A stretch of DNA of 64,000 nt from DATCLS01 sp036563805 (GTDB lineage Bacteria; Actinomycetota; Acidimicrobiia; Acidimicrobiales; VFJN01), in contig DATCLS010000017.1 in the NCBI GenBank assembly GCA_036563805.1, positions 1-64,000 of the forward strand. The letters are read 5' to 3'. A model generated the notes under the pieces. It saw nothing but the letters and a program-made list of their open reading frames with translations. It searched no databases and had not been told where the DNA came from. Positions 47,484-55,758 of the stretch are shown here, piece after piece (the stretch's first letter is position 1; each line of letters opens with the position of its first letter). A program made the position numbers and the translations under genes.

Positions 47484-47702
47484 GTGGGTGTTCCGAAGCT
47501 GCCCGAGTCCATGGACCGACAGAACCTGCACGCCCTGGAGATCTCCGCTGCAGCGGTGCAGCTGTGCCTCGCCGACCTCCTCGAGAAGGCCGAGGCCCTA
47601 CTCGACAACCGCTTCCACGACATGTGGATCGCGGCGGCCACGTCGATGCGCACGACGCTCAACGAGACCCTGGCTAGCCACCGGCGGGAGATCGAAGGGT
47701 GA
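47484..47702 (+). CDS. Small helical protein, 72 residues, unknown function
   Basis: An amphipathic helical protein (LEISAAAVQLCLADLLEKAEALLDNRF, then WIAAATSMRTTLNETLASHRREI) with no recognised domain. GTG 47484 or ATG 47511 may be the start. It follows the XRE gene by 90 bases. Its stop codon overlaps a GTG (GTGA) that opens the next, broken reading frame, so it was probably translationally coupled to it. Confidence 0.55.
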   Translation: MGVPKLPESMDRQNLHALEISAAAVQLCLADLLEKAEALLDNRFHDMWIAAATSMRTTLNETLASHRREIEG

Positions 47703-47834
47703 CGGCGGAGGAGCAGGCGCGGGGTAAGCGAACTGCTCCGTGCTGAGGAGGCGTATCGCATGGCCCCGACGCTCCACAACTCGGCCAGGCTCGCCCAGGT
47801 TCGACGACGCTTCGAGGAGGTGCTCGCCGCCTAG
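47699..47834 (+). pseudogene. Frameshifted relative of the 65-residue helical protein
   Basis: GTG 47699 starts VTAEEQARG and then runs into a stop. The next frame, entered by dropping one G from the GGGG run at 47721-47724, continues as VSELLRAEEAYRMAPTLHNS to RRRFEEVLAA and ends at 47834. The joined product closely resembles the protein at 16373-16570 (AEEAxRMxPTLxNxARLA). One extra base in a homopolymer could be a true mutation or a sequencing error. Confidence 0.55.
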
Positions 47835-47846
47835 AAGACAGACGAG

Positions 47847-47882
47847 GGAGGATCACGCTGACCGCCATCGCGGCGATCCTCC
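47847..47882. terminator. Hairpin downstream of the small genes
   Basis: GGAGGATC and GATCCTCC form an 8-bp inverted repeat around a 20-base loop, 12 bases after the last stop codon. It may terminate the XRE transcript. The remaining 217 bases up to the tRNA show no convincing gene. Confidence 0.35.
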
Positions 47883-48099
47883 TCGTCGTCGGGCGTTCGT
47901 GCTCTGGCGACCGGTTGATGGCGACGAGTGCCGCTGCCCCGAGAGGAGCAGATCGGGGATCTCGAAGCCGATCGCTCCGGTCTCAAGACCTCCGGTGCGT
48001 CGCTGTGGGCCTCGTGCTTTGGGATTGGTTGGCTGGGATCCTGCCCGCCATGCCAACCGACCCTACAGGCGGGCCGTTAGCCCAGGTAGAGCGACTTAG

Positions 48100-48172
48100 A
48101 GCCCGAGAGGGGAATCGAACCCCTGACCTACGCATTACGAGTGCGTTGCTCTGCCGGCTGAGCTACTCGGGC
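48100..48172 (-). tRNA. tRNA-Thr (anticodon CGT)
   Basis: The - strand folds as a complete cloverleaf. The acceptor is GCCCGAG/CTCGGGC and the D-arm AGCTCAGCCGGCAGAGC. The anticodon stem is ACGCA/TGCGT with loop CTCGTAA, giving anticodon CGT that reads ACG. The variable loop is normal and the T-arm is GGGG-TTCGATT-CCCC. The discriminator is T. No CCA is encoded. Its 3' half is repeated at 46054-46095. Confidence 0.95.
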
Positions 48173-48244
48173 GGGACGAAACAAGATAGCAGTGCGGCCG
48201 GCCGGCCCCGACAGCCAGCGCCGGCCAGCCGCCAAACAAACGGG

Positions 48245-49729
48245 TCAGCCCACCTGCACCAGCAGCCCCTCGCAGGTCCGGATGAGGACCCGGGCGGCGT
48301 CGGCCACCTCCCGCGACGACATCGGGCTTTCCGCCCGGCGCTGCCAGCGCCCGATGGCGTTCTGCAGCGCCCGCCGGATCTCCGACACGTCGGCCTCGGG
48401 CGGCAGGTCGAGCCGGGTGTGGAGGGCACCACCCTCGGCCCCGAGCAGCCGCTCCATCTCGGCGGCCTCCTGGGCCTTGACCTTGACGCCGCCGGCCCGC
48501 AGGGCGTTGAGCAGGCGGATCTCGGCGAACTCGTGGGCGCCGGCGGTGATCCGCTCGAGCTCGGTGGCCAGCTGGTTGGAGCCGGGCCGCGGGTACTCGT
48601 GCAGCACCGACTCGAGCGCCAGCAGGGCCGAGCGGGCCTTGAGCACGTCGCGACGCTGGGCGAACTGGCTGAGCAGCACCTCGCGCAGCTCGACCAGACC
48701 GCTGCGCCGGACGAGCTCGGTGGACAGCGTGGTGGCGTTGGGCGCCGCCCCCTGCCGGATCAGCGCCACCGACAGCCGCACGCCGAAAAGGCCGAGGCGG
48801 TCGAGCAGGTGCTCGCGCTCCATCGACGACAGCGGGATCGACGTCGTCCCCTGCACGAACCGGTCGGCCGACAGGAAAAGGGCGTCGGATTCCTCGCGGG
48901 GCGCGGCGGCGATGGCGTCGAGCGCCTTGTACTCGGCCTCGCGCAGGGTGGCGCCTGACTGAGCCAGCAGGCCGGCGACGGGCACGACGGTCTGGGCCAG
49001 CTTCCGGACCTTCTCGTCGTGCCGGTAGCGCCGGGCGATGCGGCTGGCCGAGGCCATCGAGTCGATGCGGCCCACGCCGATCTCGTCGGCCCGGGACAGC
49101 ACGGCGATGGCGTTGACGGGTGTCGCCTGCGAGAACTCCTCGTCGTGGAACGCCTCGAGGAAGTTGATGTCGGACGAGTGCAGGTGCCGCATCAGGTACA
49201 GCACGGCGTCGGCCGGCGTGACCTGGTCCTCGCCCGGGGTGAGGAACGAATGGGTGCGGGCCGACACGTCGGTGGACAGCGAGGCGATGCCCGGCGTGTC
49301 GATGAGCGTCATCTCACGGAGCGACGCCGAGGGCCATTCGACGACCAGGCGCTCGACCTCGTCGGCCGTCGTCCCGCCGAGGTCGATGTTGATCGCCCCG
49401 CCGTCGCGGGTGAACGGCACCTGCCGGGGCGGCCCCTCCTTGGGCTCGAGCGTGGCCCGGTAGGTGATGCCGTCGCGGTACCAGGTGACGATCTTGGTGC
49501 ACTCGCCGGCGTCGGTCGGCGCCAGCTCCTCGCCCACCAGGGCGTTGAGCAGGGTGGACTTACCGGCCTTGACCTTGCCGGCGATGGCCACCCGCAGCGG
49601 CTCGTCGAGCCGGCTCAGGACGGCGTTCAGCCGCTCGGCCGCCGCCGGCGTCTCCTGGTAGACCTGGGTCGCCTGGGTCAGCAGCGAGCGGACCTGCGCC
49701 AGCAGGGTGGGGGCGCTGCCGGTGCTCAC
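48245..49729 (-). CDS. Dynamin-like GTPase, IniC-like
   Basis: A 494-residue dynamin-superfamily GTPase. G1 is GKVKAGKS at 51-58, a Thr-containing G2 region lies near ECTKIVTWY, G3 is LIDTPG and G4 is probably LSRAD. Helical stalk-like sequence fills the C-terminal half. No clear transmembrane segment is visible. The GTG start overlaps the stop of the larger GTPase gene (GTGA), so the two are translationally coupled and probably form a hetero-assembly at the membrane, like mycobacterial IniA/IniC or the two halves of DynA. It ends 72 bases before the tRNA-Thr. Confidence 0.88.
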   Translation of the reverse strand: MSTGSAPTLLAQVRSLLTQATQVYQETPAAAERLNAVLSRLDEPLRVAIAGKVKAGKSTLLNALVGEELAPTDAGECTKIVTWYRDGITYRATLEPKEGPPRQVPFTRDGGAINIDLGGTTADEVERLVVEWPSASLREMTLIDTPGIASLSTDVSARTHSFLTPGEDQVTPADAVLYLMRHLHSSDINFLEAFHDEEFSQATPVNAIAVLSRADEIGVGRIDSMASASRIARRYRHDEKVRKLAQTVVPVAGLLAQSGATLREAEYKALDAIAAAPREESDALFLSADRFVQGTTSIPLSSMEREHLLDRLGLFGVRLSVALIRQGAAPNATTLSTELVRRSGLVELREVLLSQFAQRRDVLKARSALLALESVLHEYPRPGSNQLATELERITAGAHEFAEIRLLNALRAGGVKVKAQEAAEMERLLGAEGGALHTRLDLPPEADVSEIRRALQNAIGRWQRRAESPMSSREVADAARVLIRTCEGLLVQVG

Positions 49730-51699
49730 GCCCGACCTCCACCCTGGCCACGAACCGCCCCCTGGGCGCCGCCCGGGCCAGCCCCGGCCCCGGCGGGCGC
49801 ACCGCCCCGCGGCGCCGCCCCGGACTTGGCCGCCTTCCTGACCTGGGCGTCGAGGTCGATGGCCCGCTGCCGGAGCCGCCCGATGCGGGTCAGCTCGGCG
49901 TCGACGTCCTTGAGCCGGTTCTTGCGGGTCGCCTCGTCGGACTTGACCGCCTTGGTGGCGGCGTCGAGCGCCTGGCTGGTCGAGCGATGAAGCTCCTCGG
50001 CGCGGGCGGAGAAGAAGTCGCGCAGCTGGCGCTGGATCCGACGGAGCGTGTCCTTGGCGTCCTTGGAGACCACGAACGTCACCTCGTCGGTGTACTTGCG
50101 GTGGGCCTGCTTGGCCTGGCTGCGGCGCTGGTTCAGCGCCCGCTCCTTCTCGCTCTTCAGCGTCGAGCGGCCCATGAACAGGCCGAGGACGAGGGTCGCC
50201 GGGTTCATCATGGCCAGGCCCGCGGTCCGGGCGATCATGCCGAACATCATCACGCCGCCGTAGCTGCTGCGCAGTGCGGTGAGCGTCTGCTGGCCCATGC
50301 CGCTGTGGCCGCCGTCGATCCCGCTGGGGCCGCCGATGGAACCCAGCATCTGGCTGGGGTTGGCGACCGGCAGCTCGATGGCGAGCTCCCCGCCCGCCTC
50401 GCCGAAGTGCTCGTTGACCCGCATCGCCAACTGGCGGGCCTGCTGGTGGAGCGAGGCATAGGTGCGGACCACGTCCTCGGCGGTGCGCCGGTACAGCCAG
50501 GCCTGGAACTCGTCCCACATGTCGGCCGGGTCGCCCGACTCGATCGACTGGTCGGCCTCCTTGGTGATCTGCCGCATGCGGCCCCGGAGCTCGTGGTCGA
50601 GGTCGGACTGCAGGTCCTGGATGCCGTCGTTCAGCGTCTGCTGCCACTTGGACACGCCGCTGCGCAGGCGGTTGGCCCGCTCCTTGACCTCGGTCAGGTT
50701 CTCGACCAGGGCCTGGGCCCGCTCGGGGTCGGTCAGCGCGTCTCGCTCGCTGCGGAACTGCGACTCGATGAGGCCGCACACCGAGACCACGTCGCTGATG
50801 GCGTTGGTGACCGTGAGCGTCTCGGCGTTGGCGGCGATGTCGTTCTGCAGGTAGCCGACCAGGGCCGGGAACCCGGACTCCTGGTTGAGGTTGCGGTCGT
50901 TCGCCCGCAGGGCGTGGATCCGCAGCGCCGACGACACCGTGATCAGCTTCGTCTTGATGCCGATGCGCTCGAGGTGGGCGGCGTCGAGGTCGCGGATCTT
51001 GCGCCACGACGGGTAGAAGTCGGTCTTGGTCAGGACGCAGACGATGTTGGGGCACATCCGGCGCGCCGTCTGCAGGAACTCGATCTCCGGCGCCGTGAAC
51101 TCCTGGCTGCAGTCGGAGACGAAGATCACGGCGTCGGCCATCGGGAGCGCGCCGATCGTGGCCGCGCTGTGCGCCGAGCCGAGCCCGCCCACGCCCGGCG
51201 TGTCGACGATGACGAGGCCGTCGGCCAGCAGCTTCCGGGGCAGCGAGACCTCGACCGACGCCACCCGGCGCTGGTTCGCCGGGTTGGCCGCCTCGGTCAC
51301 GTACTGCGCGATCTGGTCGATCGGGATCTCTTGGCGCTCGGGCTCCCGCTCGTCTCCGCCGGCGTGGGGGTCCTCGGACTCCGGCGGCTTGAGCAGCACC
51401 GCCGCACGCGGCTCCTCGGCGTAGCCGATCGCTGTCGGCGCCGAGGTGGCGATGTCGTCGTCGACCGGGCAGACCGGGGCGTTCAGCAGGGCGTTGACGA
51501 GCGAGGACTTACCCTGCTTGAACTCGCCCACGACCAGGACGTGGAACGCCGGGTCGACGAGCCGGCGCCGTGTCGCGCGGAGCCGGTCGACCAGGTCGGG
51601 CCGCTTGTACGCGGTCGAGGCCTGAAGGGCCAGGTCGACCACGGAGAGCGCTTGCTGGACGGCCGGCGAGCGTGCTCCAGAGTTCGGATCTCCCGCCAT
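49726..51699 (-). CDS. Dynamin-like GTPase, IniA-like
   Basis: A 657-residue dynamin-like protein. G1 is GEFKQGKS at 58-65, the G2 threonine is probably in TSAPTAI, G3 is VDTPGVGG and G4 is LTKTD. A long helical stalk follows. A hydrophobic patch near 455-490 (VMMFGMIARTAGLAMMNPATLVLGLFMG) is the likely membrane-inserting paddle. The C-terminus is coiled, then Gly/Ala-rich. ATG 51699 has GGGAGAACG upstream. It lies between the acidic repeat-protein genes and the second GTPase, matching the iniB-iniA-iniC order in which the products remodel membranes under cell-wall stress. Confidence 0.9.
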   Translation of the reverse strand: MAGDPNSGARSPAVQQALSVVDLALQASTAYKRPDLVDRLRATRRRLVDPAFHVLVVGEFKQGKSSLVNALLNAPVCPVDDDIATSAPTAIGYAEEPRAAVLLKPPESEDPHAGGDEREPERQEIPIDQIAQYVTEAANPANQRRVASVEVSLPRKLLADGLVIVDTPGVGGLGSAHSAATIGALPMADAVIFVSDCSQEFTAPEIEFLQTARRMCPNIVCVLTKTDFYPSWRKIRDLDAAHLERIGIKTKLITVSSALRIHALRANDRNLNQESGFPALVGYLQNDIAANAETLTVTNAISDVVSVCGLIESQFRSERDALTDPERAQALVENLTEVKERANRLRSGVSKWQQTLNDGIQDLQSDLDHELRGRMRQITKEADQSIESGDPADMWDEFQAWLYRRTAEDVVRTYASLHQQARQLAMRVNEHFGEAGGELAIELPVANPSQMLGSIGGPSGIDGGHSGMGQQTLTALRSSYGGVMMFGMIARTAGLAMMNPATLVLGLFMGRSTLKSEKERALNQRRSQAKQAHRKYTDEVTFVVSKDAKDTLRRIQRQLRDFFSARAEELHRSTSQALDAATKAVKSDEATRKNRLKDVDAELTRIGRLRQRAIDLDAQVRKAAKSGAAPRGGAPAGAGAGPGGAQGAVRGQGGGRA

Positions 51700-51774
51700 G
51701 CTTCGTTCTCCCTTGATGTCGAACAAACGCTAACGCGGATCGGTGCCATCCCCGACCGCGGCCCGTGGCGTTCG

Positions 51775-51801
51775 GGGGCCCCGGCATCTCACCGGGGCCC
51801 C
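51775..51801 (-). terminator. Strong hairpin between repeat-protein and GTPase genes
   Basis: GGGGCCCCGG-CATCTCA-CCGGGGCCCC is a perfect 10-bp stem, 84 bases after the stop of the repeat-protein gene and 76 bases before the GTPase start. Without a T-run it may act as a partial terminator or as an RNA-processing or stability element that sets the repeat protein to GTPase ratio. Confidence 0.5.
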
Positions 51802-51884
51802 GTCAGCCTGACGCCAACCTCTACGGCCCGGTAGGGGAACCGGTTCCCGATTCCCCGCCGGACCACGCCTCGGCGGCCGACGGC

Positions 51885-52916
51885 TCAGTGGCCGAAGACG
51901 TCGAACGAGTCGTCGCCGTCGTCGAACACCGACGAGTGGTGGCTCGTCGAGTGGTCCTCGAAGCTGAAGTCGTCGTCGCTGCTGAACGAGTCGCTGAACA
52001 CCGACGACTCGCTGTGCGACGAGTGGTCGTCGAACACCGTGTCGTCGTCGCTCGAGTGCTCGTACGACGAGTGGACCGACCCGTCCGTGTACGACTCGTC
52101 GGTGTTGAACGAGTTGGCGGCCGAGAACGCGCTGTGCGACGAGTGGTCGTCGAACGACTGATCCTCGTTGAACGACCCCTCGGTGTTGAAGCTGTCGTGC
52201 GTCGAGTTGTCGACCTCGTTGGTGAGGTCGCCCTCGCCGGCGAAGTTGCCGTGGTTCTCGCCCACGGTCGTGTCGCCGGTGTCGAGCGTGGCGTTGCTGC
52301 CCTCGCCGAAGGCCAGGGTGCTGCCGTGGTCGGCCGACACGTTGGTGTCGTCGCTGGTGACGTCGCCGGTCAGCGAGGACTCGTTCATGACGGAGTCCTG
52401 GACGTGGGTGTTGCCGTCGCCGATCGTCGAGTCGGAGATGTCGCCGTCGGCCTGGACGGCCCCGTCGCCGGTATTGATGTCGTCGGCGTGCTCGGCCTGC
52501 ACCGCACCGTCGCCGGTCACGGCGGCCTGGTCGAACGTCTGGTTGACGTCGCCGAACGCCTCGATGTGCTGGTGCACCGACTGGTCGATGTAGACGTCGC
52601 CGTCGTCGTTGGCCAGGTCCACGACCGTGTTGTAGTGGGCCATCAGCTCGGCGGCGGTGGCGTGCTCGGGGACCGGCGGGAGCTGGTTGGCGATCTCCGG
52701 CGGGAGCTCGGGGGCGCCCTCAGGAGGCTCGAGGCCGTAGGCGGCCGAGACGAACGCGGCCTGCTCGGGCGGCAGATGCTCGATGACCTCGGGCATGGCC
52801 TGGAGGATCTCGTCGCCCGAGAGCTCGCCGGCCTCCTCGACGGCCGCTTCGTGCTCCGGACTCCCGTCGTCGGCGAGGAACAGGTTCAGAAGAACGTCGG
52901 TGATCGATGACGACAT
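51885..52916 (-). CDS. IniB-like acidic repeat protein 1
   Basis: A 343-residue protein. Residues 1-105 are helical and resemble the IniB N-terminal region (ITDVLLNLFLADDGSPEHEAAV). Residues about 133-245 are a Gly/Asp/Thr-rich block of short repeated strands (DGAVQADGDISDSTIGDGN, ESSLTGDVTSDDTNVSADHGS, NHGNFAGEGDLTNEVDNS) that is nearly duplicated in the next protein upstream. The C-terminal 100 residues are Ser/Asp/His/Phe repeats (DDHSSHS). It is very acidic, has no Cys and no signal peptide. A surface or membrane-scaffold role with the GTPases is inferred from order. Confidence 0.8.
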   Translation of the reverse strand: MSSSITDVLLNLFLADDGSPEHEAAVEEAGELSGDEILQAMPEVIEHLPPEQAAFVSAAYGLEPPEGAPELPPEIANQLPPVPEHATAAELMAHYNTVVDLANDDGDVYIDQSVHQHIEAFGDVNQTFDQAAVTGDGAVQAEHADDINTGDGAVQADGDISDSTIGDGNTHVQDSVMNESSLTGDVTSDDTNVSADHGSTLAFGEGSNATLDTGDTTVGENHGNFAGEGDLTNEVDNSTHDSFNTEGSFNEDQSFDDHSSHSAFSAANSFNTDESYTDGSVHSSYEHSSDDDTVFDDHSSHSESSVFSDSFSSDDDFSFEDHSTSHHSSVFDDGDDSFDVFGH

Positions 52917-52992
52917 CGTGCTGGGCTCCTGGTTCGGGGCCTCCTTGGCTCGGGAGGCGTCATGGAGAAGGTACGGCGCACCCCCTGGGGAT

Positions 52993-53010
52993 CCATCGGG
53001 GATCGCCCCC
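52993..53010 (-). promoter_or_regulatory. GGGG-N4-CCCCGATGG motif, copy 1
   Basis: On the - strand the sequence is GGGGGCGATCCCCGATGG, 77 to 94 bases before the start of repeat protein 1. A -10-like GTACCT lies 18 bases beyond its GATGG. The same motif precedes the other two repeat-protein genes, so it is a candidate shared operator or -35 element. Confidence 0.55.
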
Positions 53011-53124
53011 GTCGTCCCAGGTCAGGAGTGGGGGGGTGTGCGGGGCCGGTGCGACGGCGCGCCGGAGCCCCGGCGGGTTCCGCCGGGGCTCCAGCCAGCC
53101 GTCTCGGTCGAGAGGAGGGGGTGC

Positions 53125-54039
53125 TCAGGACCCGAAGTCGGCTGCGTCGTGGTCCAGGCCGTGGTCCACACCGCCGTCGTAGTCCTGGAAGTCGTCGTCG
53201 CTGACCTCGCTGTGACTGTCGCTCCAGTCGATGTCGGTATCGGTCGTCGTGCTGTGCGACTCGGACCAGCTGCTGTCGAACGACGAGTGGTCGTCGGAGG
53301 TGAAGTCGTCGTCGGACGTGATGCTCGTCGACTCGGACCAGCTGCTCTCGAACGTCGAGTGGTCGTCGGACGTGTAGTCGTCGTCGCTGGTGCTCGACCA
53401 ATCCGAGTGCGACGACATGTCGGTGAACGAGTTGTCGGTGTTCCCGCTGTCGTCGATGTCGTACGACTCGTGGGTCGAGTGGTCGTCGGACTCGAACGAG
53501 CTGTTGAACGAGTCGGACGTGTTGCCCGAGTCGTGCACCGAGTTGTCGACCTCGTTGGTGAGGTCGCCCTCGCCGGCGAAGTTGCCGTAGTTGGCACCGA
53601 CCGACGTGTCGCTGTCGTCGATGCCCGCGGTGCTGCCCTCACCGAAGGCCAGCGAGCTCCCGTGGTCGGCCGACACGCTCAGGTCGTTGCTGGCCACGTC
53701 ACCGGTCAGCGACGACTCGCTCATCGTCGAGCCCTCGACGCTGATGTTCCCGGATCCGAAGGTCGAGCCGGCGATGTCGCCGTCGGCCTGGATGGCACCG
53801 TCGCCGGTGTTCAGGTCGTCGGTCTCGGCGGCGTGGGCGGCGCCGTCGCCGTCCAGCGAGTCGAAGTCGAAGTCCTGCGAAACGCTGCCCATCGAGTCGA
53901 TGTCGGAGGCGGCGTCCTGGCCAAAAGCGTCATCAGGCATGTCAAAACCTTCCTGTGTCGTGGTGTGGTCGACGATCTGGTCGCCGCCAGGGGTCGTGGT
54001 GCCGAAATCCTCGGGGGCCGGCTGGTCCTGGGGAGGCAT
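53125..54039 (-). CDS. IniB-like acidic repeat protein 2
   Basis: A 304-residue acidic protein. A disordered N-terminus of about 70 residues leads into the block shared with protein 1 (about 75-171: LNTGDGAIQADGDIAGST, ESSLTGDVASNDLSVSADHGS, YGNFAGEGDLTNEVDNS). The C-terminus is made of repeats of about 20 residues with the core SDDxxTSDDHSxFxSSWSES. There is no Cys, no signal peptide and no transmembrane segment. It lacks the helical N-terminal region of proteins 1 and 3. The gene lies between them on the same strand with its own motif upstream. Confidence 0.78.
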   Translation of the reverse strand: MPPQDQPAPEDFGTTTPGGDQIVDHTTTQEGFDMPDDAFGQDAASDIDSMGSVSQDFDFDSLDGDGAAHAAETDDLNTGDGAIQADGDIAGSTFGSGNISVEGSTMSESSLTGDVASNDLSVSADHGSSLAFGEGSTAGIDDSDTSVGANYGNFAGEGDLTNEVDNSVHDSGNTSDSFNSSFESDDHSTHESYDIDDSGNTDNSFTDMSSHSDWSSTSDDDYTSDDHSTFESSWSESTSITSDDDFTSDDHSSFDSSWSESHSTTTDTDIDWSDSHSEVSDDDFQDYDGGVDHGLDHDAADFGS

Positions 54040-54122
54040 CGGAATGTCAGCTCCTCGTGTCGTTCCGCCACCCGACTGCCGAGTGACTTCGTGGTTGCAC
54101 CGTAAGCCGCCCTCGTCAGCGG

Positions 54123-54140
54123 CCCATCGGGGATCACCCC
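54123..54140 (-). promoter_or_regulatory. GGGG-N4-CCCCGATGG motif, copy 2
   Basis: On the - strand GGGGTGATCCCCGATGGG lies 84 to 101 bases before the start of repeat protein 2. TTACGG follows GATGG after 18 bases. Apart from one base in the spacer and the outer edges it matches copy 1. Confidence 0.55.
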
Positions 54141-54476
54141 GTTCGGATGGGGGTCTCCGTTAGGGGTTGTCAAGCGCCCCCTGGGGGGCTCCACCTCGCA
54201 CCGCCGCTGACCAGGGTAGACGCGCCGGGCGGCGAGGGGGAGCGCGACCCCCATCAGCGTGGAATTGACGCCCTCCGCGCCGGCTCGCGCGCCGAGCCGG
54301 ACCGACCGGAACCCATCCGGGCGCCAGGTGGGCGCCCCTCCGGGGGCGCGGCGCGCCGGTGAGGCGGCTCGGTCGCCTGGTCCGGTCAGACGGCACGACG
54401 CGCCGCGCCCGCGCCGGTCGGCCGGCGCGGGCGCTCGAGAGCGGGGTGGCGCGCCGGGGCGCGCCGGTCGGACCGG
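54141..54476. other. Gene-free interval, GC-rich
   Basis: No gene is supported on either strand. CCCCCTGGGG near 54177 also occurs near 52981, so the two promoter regions share more than the motif. Two adjacent GGCGCGCC blocks (54448-54455, 54458-54465) lie just past the stop of repeat protein 3 and could form a termination structure. Confidence 0.4.
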
Positions 54477-55685
54477 TCAGAAGTGGCCGACGTCGCCGCC
54501 GTCGTCGAACGAATCGTCGTCGAACCCGTCGTGGGCGTCGTCGAACGCGTCGTGGTCCAACGCACCCGGATCCTCGCCGAACGAGTCGTGGTCGAAGGCG
54601 TCGTCGAGCCCGTCGTGCCCGAAGGCGTCGTGCGCCAGGCCGTCGCCGGCCCCGGCGTCGGCGCCGCCGATGTCGTGGTCGAACGCGGGATCGTGGTCGA
54701 ACGCGGGATCGTGGTCGAGCGCGGAGTCGTGGTCGAACGGGGCGTCCGGCTCGAGCGGCGGGCCGTGCTCGAACGACGGGTCGTGGTCGAAGCCCGGCCC
54801 GCCGGCGTCGCCGTGCTCGCCGCCCGCGACGTCGCTGCCCTGGCCGAACGCCTCGTCCTCGCCGCCGCCCCCGTCGTGCGCCTCGTGTGCCTCGTGCGCG
54901 TCCTGGAAGTCGGCGTCGCCGTAGCTGACGTCGGGCCCGGCGGCCTCGCCGGCCTCGCCGGCGTGGGTGGCGAGGCCGCCCGGCTGGTCGAGGCCGAGGT
55001 CGTCGACATCGTGACCGGCGACGACGTCGTGGTCGGCCGCAACGTCGTCGAGATGGTCGAGGTCGTCGGGGTCGTCGACGGCGTGACCGCCGTGATCGTC
55101 AGCGAGCCCGTGATCGCCGGCGTCGTGGCCGGTGGCAAGGTCGTGACCGCCGTGATCGCCGGCGAGGTCGTGACCGTGATCGTCAGTGAGGTCGTGACCG
55201 CCGGCGTCGTGGTCGCCGTCGGCGTGCCCGGACTCGTGGGCCTCGTGGCCGTCGCCGTGGCCGTCGCCCCCGTCGTCGGCGTCGTCGTCGAAGTCGCGCT
55301 CGACCTCACCGAACGTGGTGGCGTGGTGCTCGTCGCCGAACGGATCGCCGGGGTCGCCGGCGGGTGCATCGTCCGGCAGGTCGTCGAGCTCGGGGACGAC
55401 CGACTCGGTGACCTCGACGCTCGAGATGCGGCCGAGGAGGTCGAGGGCTCCGTCGCCGTGGGCGTCGTCGGTCGGCTCGGCGTCGGCGGCGGTGTTGACC
55501 GCGTGCGCGACGTCCGGGGGCAGCGTGTCCGCGACGAGGCCCACGGCCTCGCGCAGGTCGTCTTCGGGCACGTCGTCGTAGCCGAAGCGCTGCATGTAAC
55601 CGGACGGGTCCGCAGCGAAGTCTGCCTGAGCCTCGGGTTCGAGGATCAGACCCCGCATCACGTCCAGCAGCGGCGTGCCCTCCAT
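54477..55685 (-). CDS. IniB-like His/Asp-rich repeat protein 3
   Basis: A 402-residue protein. Residues 1-70 match the IniB N-terminal type best of the three (LLDVMRGLILEPEAQADFAADPSGYMQRFGY, then DDLREAVGLVADTLPPDVAHAVN). The rest is Asp/His/Gly-rich repeats, including DHGGHDL-type units and a run of FDHDPAFDHD units, with no Cys and almost no Lys. The His/Asp density suggests metal binding, by inference only. ATG 55685 has GGAGG upstream and removes a shadow extension. It is the first gene of the iniBAC-like set. Confidence 0.8.
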   Translation of the reverse strand: MEGTPLLDVMRGLILEPEAQADFAADPSGYMQRFGYDDVPEDDLREAVGLVADTLPPDVAHAVNTAADAEPTDDAHGDGALDLLGRISSVEVTESVVPELDDLPDDAPAGDPGDPFGDEHHATTFGEVERDFDDDADDGGDGHGDGHEAHESGHADGDHDAGGHDLTDDHGHDLAGDHGGHDLATGHDAGDHGLADDHGGHAVDDPDDLDHLDDVAADHDVVAGHDVDDLGLDQPGGLATHAGEAGEAAGPDVSYGDADFQDAHEAHEAHDGGGGEDEAFGQGSDVAGGEHGDAGGPGFDHDPSFEHGPPLEPDAPFDHDSALDHDPAFDHDPAFDHDIGGADAGAGDGLAHDAFGHDGLDDAFDHDSFGEDPGALDHDAFDDAHDGFDDDSFDDGGDVGHF

Positions 55686-55758
55686 CGGTCCTCCAAGTGT
55701 GCCTGCCCACGGGGGCCAGTGGGCCTGCCGTGCAAGGTAGATAGTGCCCCCGACCGCG

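Noticed and set aside
48075..48099. D-arm-like sequence TAGCCCAGGTAGAGC just beside tRNA-Thr on the + strand
   Set aside because: No matching acceptor, anticodon or T-arm could be drawn, so it is not called as a tRNA.
51885..54039. Adhesin or ice-binding protein reading of the repeat proteins
   Set aside because: No signal peptide, sortase motif or transmembrane segment was found; the operon order fits an IniB-like role better.
51900..55300. Dense short repeats that at first look like a CRISPR or satellite array
   Set aside because: They follow a three-base period from Asp, Ser and His codons in the three repeat proteins; there are no equal spacers or fixed repeats.
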